Below, piece by piece: positions 6,551-11,372 of a stretch of DNA of 11,372 nt. Positions within the stretch are counted from its first letter, which is position 1. Each line of letters begins with the position of its first letter. The stretch is taken from contig DDYW01000202.1 of NCBI GenBank assembly GCA_002348185.1, positions 1 to 11,372 on the forward strand. The letters run 5' to 3'. Made by a program: the position numbers and the translations under genes. Origin of the DNA: Candidatus Hydrogenedentes bacterium UBA2224. Lineage in GTDB: Bacteria > Hydrogenedentota > Hydrogenedentia > Hydrogenedentales > SLHB01. A model generated the notes under the pieces. The model had not been told where the DNA came from and made no database searches. It saw only the letters and a list, made by a program, of their open reading frames with translations.

Positions 6551-8116
6551 TCAGTGCCGGTACAGAAACTCTTTGGTGTTGATCAGCGCCCAGGCCAGAT
6601 CCGCCGCCGCCTCGGCCCGGGTCACATCGCCCCGCTCGAAATACTGCTTCACGACGGCGGTCTCCTCCGCCGTGGGGTACCGCGACAGGATGTGAAGATA
6701 CAACAGGCGCGCGACGCGTTCGGTATCGCCTTTGCTCGTCTCGACAAGTTGCCGCAGCCGCCAGCTCCCCTCGATCTTCTTTTGAATGTGCGTCGAATTC
6801 AGCATGTGGAGCCGCTGCCCGTCCGTCGGTTGAAGGTTGCGTTCCGACGCCAGTCCCGTATCCCGCGACGGGCGCCCGAACAACTCGAGAAATGGGCTCG
6901 TGATGCTCCCATCCGCCAGGAGAATCGTACGCTGGTAGTCCGGAATATACGTGAACGGCTCCGGAATCATGCTCAGGTAACTCTCCCGCGAATTGAACAG
7001 CCCGCACAGCGCATCTATCAGCACCTCGGCGTCGAGCTGGCGCACCGGATACTGCCCAAATAACGTTTCGGCCTCGGCAGAGTCACTCCGCGGAATGGAG
7101 GACTGCTGGTACGTCCGGGAATTCAGAATCAGACGGTACACCTGCCGGAGATCGTAGTCGGCCCGCACCAGTTCCTCTTCCAGATACGCCAGCAGCGCGG
7201 GATTCACCGGGGGATTGTCCGGCCGGATGTCGTCGGGCTCGTGCACAATGCCCCGGCCCATCAGCCACGCCCACACCCGGTTCACGATGTTCCGGGCAAA
7301 ATACGGGTTCCCGGGCGCTGTCAGCCACTCCGCAAACACCTCCCGCGGATCTTCCCCCGCCTCGATATGCACCGGCTGTCCGTCGGGGAAAACCGCATCG
7401 AGCGGCGTCATCGCCGACGGGTCGAGCAGAACAATCTCCTCCTTCCATTCGGCCGTGGGCTTGTAGGCCACCCGAGAAAAAAACGCCGCCAGCTCCGCCC
7501 GCCTGCCTTCGGGCCACCCATCCAGCCGCACGCCCATGAAGGTCAGGGCCGCCGCCGCCGCAATGGTCGAAGGATCCCGCCCCTGCATCGCACGGTAGAA
7601 ATTCACCGGCGGCACCCTGAAATTGCTCCCGCTCGAGGCCAGCAACGCGCGGGCAAACTCGTCATAAGGCATGTTCGCCCGGATTGCGTCGTGAAGCCAT
7701 TTGGCATAGGCCTGCACGGCGTTGGGCCACAGATTGATCGGGAACTCCGCCTTCACCCGCAGCACGTCGCACCACTTCAGCGACCAGTAATCCGCGAATT
7801 CCTCGCGTTCCAGCAGCCGGTCAATCAGCGCCGCCCGCTTGTCCGGATGCGTGTCCTCAAGAAAATCGCGGACCTCGTCCGCCCGCGGCAGCGTGCCAAT
7901 CACGTCCAGATACACCCGCCGGACAAACACCGCATCCGTACTGGGCTGGGCCGCCTCAATGCCTCGCGCCGTGAGTTCCGCCAGAACCAGCTCGTCGATG
8001 CGGGTTCCCGGAACAGCGCTCTCCGCCGACCGAAACGGATCCCCGCCCGGCCCTTCCCCCGCATACGCGCTCAGGGCCGCAGCCGCTACCGTCACCGCAA
8101 GAATGGCCTTCTTCAT
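6551..8116 (-). CDS. DUF1549/DUF1553 (PSD1-type) protein, no CxxCH
   Basis: 521 residues. ATG 8116 is preferred because it directly gives a Sec signal peptide (MKKAILAVTVAAAALSAYAG) and has a GGTGGGG stretch upstream; a GTG at 8128 would add four residues. DUF1549 spans roughly 38-215 (RRVYLDVIGTLPRADEV at 66-82, KRAALIDRLLEREEFADYW at 93-111). DUF1553 spans roughly 255-495 (NPYFARNIVNRVWAWLMGRG at 270-289, LRQVYRLILNSRTYQ at 323-337). It lacks the N-terminal cytochrome-c-like domain of long family members. It also lacks the CxxCH motif that many members carry after the FMGVRL segment: here that segment reads FMGVRLDGWPEGRRAELAAFF (193-213). Heme binding at that site is therefore unlikely. 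Family function is not established; it almost always travels with DUF1501 proteins, as it does here. Confidence 0.92.
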   Translation of the reverse strand: MKKAILAVTVAAAALSAYAGEGPGGDPFRSAESAVPGTRIDELVLAELTARGIEAAQPSTDAVFVRRVYLDVIGTLPRADEVRDFLEDTHPDKRAALIDRLLEREEFADYWSLKWCDVLRVKAEFPINLWPNAVQAYAKWLHDAIRANMPYDEFARALLASSGSNFRVPPVNFYRAMQGRDPSTIAAAAALTFMGVRLDGWPEGRRAELAAFFSRVAYKPTAEWKEEIVLLDPSAMTPLDAVFPDGQPVHIEAGEDPREVFAEWLTAPGNPYFARNIVNRVWAWLMGRGIVHEPDDIRPDNPPVNPALLAYLEEELVRADYDLRQVYRLILNSRTYQQSSIPRSDSAEAETLFGQYPVRQLDAEVLIDALCGLFNSRESYLSMIPEPFTYIPDYQRTILLADGSITSPFLELFGRPSRDTGLASERNLQPTDGQRLHMLNSTHIQKKIEGSWRLRQLVETSKGDTERVARLLYLHILSRYPTAEETAVVKQYFERGDVTRAEAAADLAWALINTKEFLYRH

Positions 8117-8135
8117 CGCATTCCCCACCCTGTCC

Positions 8136-8324
8136 TCAGGGAACAGGGGCTGCTGCAGTAATCACCGTCTCACACGCTCCGTCCCGGCCGCACTCCGCCG
8201 CAAGTACAACACCGTCCCACGCCGGAAGTTCCCCGCCGCCCACCGCCAGTATCCCATATCCCCGGGGGTTCCGGGGACAAATCTCTGAGCCATCGGCAGC
8301 CACCCACGTCCGTTCCCGGAGCAC
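8136..8324 (-). CDS. Possible small gene or gene tail upstream of PSD1
   Basis: From GTG 8324 to TGA 8136-8138 this frame gives 62 residues. Its end reads like real protein: ICPRNPRGYGILAVGGGEL, then PAWDGVVLAAECGRDGAC. The gap to ATG 8116 is 19 bases, matching the 20- and 19-base gaps elsewhere in this operon, and the PSD1 ribosome-binding site lies in that gap. No well-placed ribosome-binding site precedes GTG 8324. The frame stays open further upstream on this strand, but there it is antisense to the reductase gene and stops looking like protein. It may be the remaining 3' end of a former first gene, a small gene, or chance. The family is not recognised. Confidence 0.3.
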   Translation of the reverse strand: MLRERTWVAADGSEICPRNPRGYGILAVGGGELPAWDGVVLAAECGRDGACETVITAAAPVP

Positions 8325-8328
8325 CGCG

Positions 8329-8358
8329 TTGAGCGGAGACCCCTCTTTGCTCCATAAT
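8329..8358 (+). promoter_or_regulatory. Candidate sigma-70-like promoter for the AKR cassette
   Basis: TTGAGC (8329-8334) and CATAAT (8353-8358) are separated by 18 bases and match the E. coli consensus at 4 and 5 of 6 positions. They lie in the only AT-richer pocket of this divergent region, about 80 bases before the reductase start. The host's sigma consensus is unknown, so this is a suggestion only. Confidence 0.3.
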
Positions 8359-8438
8359 TGGCCCCTGCAAAATGACTTAACAGGAAAGCTTCCCTTCCTG
8401 GCAGGGAAAATGCCCGAAACACCGGAAAGGAATGCCCT

Positions 8439-9404
8439 ATGGAGCGAGTAACTCTTGGAAGCAGCGGACTGTCCGTATCCCCGATCGCGTTCGGCACGTG
8501 GCAGCTCAGCCCCCGATTCTGGGGCGAACAGTCCCGGGAAGACGCCCTCGCCGCCATGAAGTGCGCCTGCGACCTGGGCATCAACTTCTTCGACACCGCC
8601 GACGCCTACGGCGATGGCTATGCCGAGACCGTGCTCGGCGAGGCCCTCCGGGATTTGCCGCGAAAAGAACTGGTGCTCTGCACCAAGTGGTTCAACCATT
8701 TCAATCCCGACGCGTCCCGCTACCCGGATCTCTCGCCCCAGCACCTGCGCGAACGCTGCGACGCCTCGCTCCAACGCCTGGGCATCGAGACCATCGACCT
8801 CTGCCTGCTCCATATGTTTGACCCCCTCACGCGCCTGGAAGAGATTGCCGAGACGCTCACCGACCTGCGCCACCAGGGAAAGATCCGCGCATTCGGCGTG
8901 AGCAACCACCATGTCGAGCAGGTGCGCGCCCAACGCAAGTACGCCCCCTATTCCGTGGTCCAGCCCGCCTACAGTCTCATCGACCCCGCCATCGAGACCG
9001 ATCTGCTCCCCTATTGCCAGGCGGAAAACGTCGGCGTGATGGTCTATTCCCCCCTGCATAAGGGCCTCCTCACGGGCAAATACACGGGAAACGAAACCTT
9101 CACCGATTTCCGCGCCAACCACCCCGATTTCCAGGGCGAACGGTTCCGCCACCTGTGCGAATGCGTCCAGAACCTGCGGCCGATGGCCGAAAAATACGGG
9201 GTATCCATCTACCAGCTTGTTCTGGCCGCCACCCTCATGCATCCCGGCATTCACGTCGCCATCTGCGGCATTAAACACCCCGCCCAGATACGGGAAGCCG
9301 CCCAGGCGCCAAAACTCACCCTCTCGCGCGAAGACTACTTCGCCATCCGCAAGACCCTTATCCCCACCGCCAAGATCGCCGACGCGAGCGGCTCGAGAAA
9401 ATGA
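8439..9404 (+). CDS. Aldo/keto reductase
   Basis: 321 residues. ATG 8439 has AAAGGA 7 bases upstream. The fold is a complete AKR (alpha/beta)8 barrel of normal length, with no signal peptide, so it is cytoplasmic. The catalytic tetrad is present: D52 in FFDTADAYG, Y57, K83 in CTKW and H125 in LLHMFD. Further family blocks are GKIRAFGVSN (147-156), VQPAYSLID (174-182) and VMVYSPLHKGLLTGKY (200-215), the latter typical of the YajO/IolS-like (AKR11/12) side of the family. The usual reaction is NADPH- or NADH-dependent reduction of an aldehyde or ketone, or the reverse. The substrate cannot be read from sequence. Given the L-rhamnose mutarotase two genes downstream, a sugar or a sugar-derived aldehyde is plausible. 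The gap to the next gene is 117 bases. Confidence 0.93.
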   Translation: MERVTLGSSGLSVSPIAFGTWQLSPRFWGEQSREDALAAMKCACDLGINFFDTADAYGDGYAETVLGEALRDLPRKELVLCTKWFNHFNPDASRYPDLSPQHLRERCDASLQRLGIETIDLCLLHMFDPLTRLEEIAETLTDLRHQGKIRAFGVSNHHVEQVRAQRKYAPYSVVQPAYSLIDPAIETDLLPYCQAENVGVMVYSPLHKGLLTGKYTGNETFTDFRANHPDFQGERFRHLCECVQNLRPMAEKYGVSIYQLVLAATLMHPGIHVAICGIKHPAQIREAAQAPKLTLSREDYFAIRKTLIPTAKIADASGSRK

Positions 9405-9521
9405 CCCGGACAAAGCCGGCCGCCGCGGGGCCGGTACGCCGTGGTTTACTCCCGGTCTCTCCTTCGATAGACTGACACATGACCGCCCCGGCAGAATAAT
9501 CAGCCCGGGAAGGAGGCATCG
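9405..9521 (+). other. Gap with GC hairpin and weak internal promoter
   Basis: A perfect 6-bp stem (CCGGCC 9416-9421, GGCCGG 9429-9434, 7-base loop) follows the reductase stop codon by a dozen bases. No T-run follows, so termination is uncertain. TTTACT (9445-9450) and TAGACT (9468-9473), 17 bases apart, form a weak promoter-like pair (4 of 6 matches each) that could give the downstream genes their own start. The ribosome-binding site GGGAAGGAGG (9507-9516) is strong. Confidence 0.3.
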
Positions 9522-10691
9522 ATGAACAACGCGCGCCCCGCAGCGGCTCTGGCCAAGGTCAAACGCATGAACCAGTCCTTGCGCCACGAAGAACCGGACC
9601 GCGTCCCTGTGGGCGAGTTCTTCTGGGGAAGCTTCCTCAACCGGTGGCGGCGGGAACTGGGACTCCCCGAGGATACCGACCCGTACCAGTACTACGACCT
9701 CGACTGGATCGTCACCACCCCCAATATGGACCCCCATATCCGGCCATTCGAGACTCTGCGCGAAACCACCGACGAGGTCGTCGTCCGCACAGGATTCGGA
9801 GGCGTGGTCAGAAAACGATTCGACCTCCCCATGCCGGAGGCCCTCTCCTGGGAGACCGATACCCTCGAAAAGCTCGAAGCCTTCGAATTTGATCCCCCCG
9901 GCGAGCCCCGGCGCTTTTTTGACGGCGGCGACAACCAGATCGCCGGCGTCGGAGACGGGTTCGCCCGTAACAGCCCCCCCTGGCTCGACACCGTCAACGC
10001 CTTGCGTAACAACTACGCCGTGTATGGCAGCATGATCGAAGTCTCCGAATGCCTCACCCGCATGATCGGGCAAATGAACACCCTCCTGTGGGTGGGCGAA
10101 TACCCGGAACGCTTCGGCAGACAGATCCTCCGCATCGGCGAATTCTATTACGAATGCTGCAAAGCCGAAATCGAGGCCGCCAAGGGCCTGCTTGACGGCA
10201 TGGTGATCTGGGGCGACGTCGCCTACTCCGCCAACATGTTCTTCCCCCCCGAGTACTGGCGCGCCTATTTCCGGCCCTGCGTCGAGAAGATGCTCGCCCT
10301 CTGCCACCAGCACGCGCTCCCGGTCATCTATCACGGATGCGGCAACGTCGCCGCGATTCTCCCCGACTTCATCGAGATGAACCTGGACGCCTACAACCCC
10401 CTCGAGGCCAAGGCCGGGCTCGACGTCGTGAACCTCCGCAGGCAATACGGCCACGCCCTCGCCTTCTGCGGAAACGGCAACATCCAGGTCTGGGAGGCCG
10501 CCCAGCCCGAAGCCCTGCGACGCGAGGTCCTCCGAAAACTCAATGCCGCCAAAGGTGGCGGCTATATCTTCCAGTCCGACCATTCGGTCAGCAGCGGGGT
10601 GTCCGGTCACACCTACGACTTCATCGTCAATCTGGTCCGGGAATTCGGCCAATATCCCCTGCAGCTGGGCGAATACGACGAACCCGTGTGA
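9522..10691 (+). CDS. Uroporphyrinogen decarboxylase-fold protein
   Basis: 389 residues. ATG 9522 follows GGGAAGGAGG with 5 bases spacing. The protein belongs to the URO-D superfamily in the broad sense: LRHEEPDRVPVGEF (20-33), LLDGMVIWGDVAYSANMFF (223-241, with PPEYW following), VIYHGCGNV (268-276), CGNGNIQVW (316-324) and QSDHSVSSGVSGHTYDFIV (351-369). The HGCG block (H271, C273) matches the His-x-Cys zinc ligands of the MtaA/MtbA/CmuA methyltransferase branch. The third Cys those enzymes use further down is not obvious: the matching region has SDHS. It is unlikely to be HemE, being longer and with neighbours unrelated to heme synthesis. No corrinoid protein is encoded nearby. Such proteins are abundant in planctomycete-like and Lentisphaera-like genomes, mostly with unknown substrates. 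It is followed after 12 bases by the mutarotase gene. Confidence 0.88.
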   Translation: MNNARPAAALAKVKRMNQSLRHEEPDRVPVGEFFWGSFLNRWRRELGLPEDTDPYQYYDLDWIVTTPNMDPHIRPFETLRETTDEVVVRTGFGGVVRKRFDLPMPEALSWETDTLEKLEAFEFDPPGEPRRFFDGGDNQIAGVGDGFARNSPPWLDTVNALRNNYAVYGSMIEVSECLTRMIGQMNTLLWVGEYPERFGRQILRIGEFYYECCKAEIEAAKGLLDGMVIWGDVAYSANMFFPPEYWRAYFRPCVEKMLALCHQHALPVIYHGCGNVAAILPDFIEMNLDAYNPLEAKAGLDVVNLRRQYGHALAFCGNGNIQVWEAAQPEALRREVLRKLNAAKGGGYIFQSDHSVSSGVSGHTYDFIVNLVREFGQYPLQLGEYDEPV

Positions 10692-10703
10692 GGAGACACG
10701 ACC

Positions 10704-11042
10704 ATGAAACGGTACGGCGCTGTCATCGAACTGCATCCCGACAAAATCGCGGAGTACAAAAGACTCCACGCGGCCGTCTGGCCCGGCGTGCTCAAGACGA
10801 TCTGGGACTGCAAGATCCGCAACTATTCGATCTTCCTGCGACAGTTACCCCACGGCGCCTGGGTCCTCTTCAGCTACATGGAATACATTGGCGACAATTT
10901 TGAAGCCGACTGTGCCCGCATGGCCGCCGATCCCCTCACTCAGGAATGGTGGGCCCTCTGCAAGCCCTGCCAGATCCCGCTCGCCAACCGCGCCGAAAAC
11001 GAGTGGTGGGCCAATATGGAAGAGGTCTTCCACTGCGATTAG
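10704..11042 (+). CDS. rhaM: L-rhamnose mutarotase (RhaM family)
   Basis: 112 residues, close to the 104 of E. coli RhaM. ATG 10704 has GAGGAG about 8 bases upstream. RhaM interconverts the alpha and beta anomers of L-rhamnose in the cytoplasm, feeding the isomerase. The characteristic residues are all present: Y18 and H22 in EYKRLHAAVWPGVL, Y41 in RNYSIFL, and the Trp pair W82-W83 in LTQEWWAL. The C-terminus WWANMEEVFHCD is typical of the family. It is only 12 bases behind the URO-D-fold gene, so the two are surely co-transcribed. No rhamnose isomerase, kinase or aldolase lies in the window, so the true sugar could also be another deoxy-hexose such as L-fucose; related mutarotases differ in specificity. 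Confidence 0.92.
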   Translation: MKRYGAVIELHPDKIAEYKRLHAAVWPGVLKTIWDCKIRNYSIFLRQLPHGAWVLFSYMEYIGDNFEADCARMAADPLTQEWWALCKPCQIPLANRAENEWWANMEEVFHCD

Positions 11043-11061
11043 TCCGCGTGCCTCACGGACT
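11041..11061 (+). terminator. Possible terminator hairpin after the mutarotase gene
   Basis: AGTCCG (11041-11046) pairs with CGGACT (11056-11061) around a 9-base loop, beginning within the stop codon. No T-tract follows, so a classic intrinsic terminator is not shown. The position at the end of the cassette is the main argument. Confidence 0.3.
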
Positions 11062-11120
11062 CACCCACGACAACTCCCCGGCAAACACCACCCCACACAA
11101 CGATGTTGAATGTCGGCAGC

Positions 11121-11293
11121 GCTATTGTCCTGCCGTCCCTGCGGAACTCGGGGTTTCGGAGATACGAGACTTCCCACCACTGAAGCGATGGGCTGTTGTC
11201 TGCCGTCCCTGCGGGACTGGGGCTTGAGAGATACGGGACTTCCCACCACTGAAGCGATGGGCTGTTGCCTGCCGTCCCGGCGGGACTCGGGGG
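11121..11293. repeat. 70-bp tandem repeat, about two and a half units
   Basis: Unit one (11131-11200) and unit two (11201-11269) are nearly identical, differing mainly in a short variable patch after the GTCCC palindrome. A partial third unit follows (11270-11293), and a short copy of the unit's end precedes unit one (11121-11130). Each unit holds two dyads. One is GTCCC-TGC-GGGAC at 11205-11217, with one stem base changed in unit one. The other is an imperfect hairpin, CCCACCACT-GA-AGCGATGGG, with two C/A mismatches. That second hairpin again has TGAAG at its tip, like the left-end palindromes. Confidence 0.8.
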
Positions 11294-11356
11294 ACCGGCA
11301 GCATCCCTCACCAACGCAAGCCGAGGGCACCCAATCCGCGCGCCCTAGTCTTGTGT

Positions 11357-11372
11357 CCCCCGCTGGCGGGGG
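11357..11372. repeat. CCCCCGC-TG-GCGGGGG palindrome at window end
   Basis: A perfect 7-bp inverted repeat with a 2-base centre, cut by or ending at the window edge. Bases 11354-11369 are an exact inverted copy of 353-368. Confidence 0.55.

Larger units (their letters stand above)
11043..11372. other. Right intergenic region with repeats
   Basis: No convincing gene. Minus-strand frames here repeat an RRDGRQQPIASVVGSP-like unit only because the DNA is a 70-bp tandem repeat. The region contains the hairpin after the mutarotase gene, the tandem repeat (11121-11293) and a palindrome at the very end. Nothing recognisable is seen in 11062-11120 or 11294-11350. Confidence 0.7.

Noticed and set aside
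6531..7007. N-terminal extension of the DUF1501 frame to 7007
   Set aside because: It would overlap the PSD1 gene in another frame. ATG 6530 has a ribosome-binding site and begins directly with the Tat-like leader.
7241..8161. 306-codon plus-strand open frame opposite PSD1
   Set aside because: Antisense shadow with Arg/His-rich low-complexity sequence.
9522..10691. HemE, true uroporphyrinogen decarboxylase of heme synthesis
   Set aside because: The HGCG zinc-type block, the divergent N-terminus and the sugar-related neighbours place it in the wider URO-D-fold family.
8136..10769. Very long minus-strand open frame (877 codons) opposite the reductase and URO-D genes
   Set aside because: It is antisense to two well-recognised plus-strand proteins and shows no domain motifs; high GC lowers stop frequency. 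Only its final 62 codons, outside the plus-strand genes, are kept as a possible gene.
11121..11293. CRISPR array
   Set aside because: Almost the whole 70-bp unit is conserved rather than a short repeat with unrelated spacers, only about two units exist, and no cas gene is near.

Overview
The window looks like a chromosomal piece of an uncultured, high-GC bacterium from the Planctomycetota / Lentisphaerota / Candidatus Hydrogenedentes sphere. The evidence is the gene content: a DUF1549/DUF1553 (PSD1-type) protein beside a DUF1501 protein and a protein with bacterial pre-peptidase C-terminal (PPC) domains, a large H-x(n)-DG pseudopilin, and a secreted PQQ-like beta-propeller. The phylum is an inference from protein families; no rRNA or marker gene is present. 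No tRNA, rRNA, transposase, CRISPR array or phage gene was seen.

Layout. Bases 1-519 carry no convincing gene. They hold a cluster of short palindromes, several with a TGAAG or CTTCA loop (REP-like), and a 9-bp triplication. At 520-2737 on the plus strand lie a secreted beta-propeller gene and an overlapping pseudopilin gene. The propeller frame is broken by an in-frame TAA at 1507-1509, yet its C-terminal part stays open and protein-like to 1749. Converging on this pair from the minus strand is a tight operon: PSD1-like DUF1549/DUF1553 (8116-6551), DUF1501 with a twin-arginine-like leader (6530-5205), and the PPC-domain protein (5185-2825), with gaps of only 20 and 19 bases. A 62-codon ORF (8324-8136) sits 19 bases upstream of the PSD1 gene and may be a small first gene or the tail of a lost one. 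From 8439 rightward runs a metabolic cassette: aldo/keto reductase, uroporphyrinogen-decarboxylase-fold protein, and L-rhamnose mutarotase. The last ~330 bases are non-coding, with a 70-bp tandem repeat and palindromes. Two of the repeat types match, in opposite orientation, those at the left end.

How the genes may work together. The three minus-strand proteins are all predicted to be exported and probably act together at the cell surface; the biochemical role of this family trio is not established. The rightward cassette suggests handling of a deoxy-hexose such as L-rhamnose: the mutarotase interconverts anomers, the reductase could act on the sugar or an aldehyde product, and the URO-D-fold protein has an unknown substrate. 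The propeller and pseudopilin overlap and may be translationally coupled, in which case the nonsense codon would also affect the pseudopilin. The most notable oddities are that stop codon, the loss of the CxxCH heme-type motif from the PSD1 protein, the possible orphan gene tail, and the mirrored repeats at the two ends.
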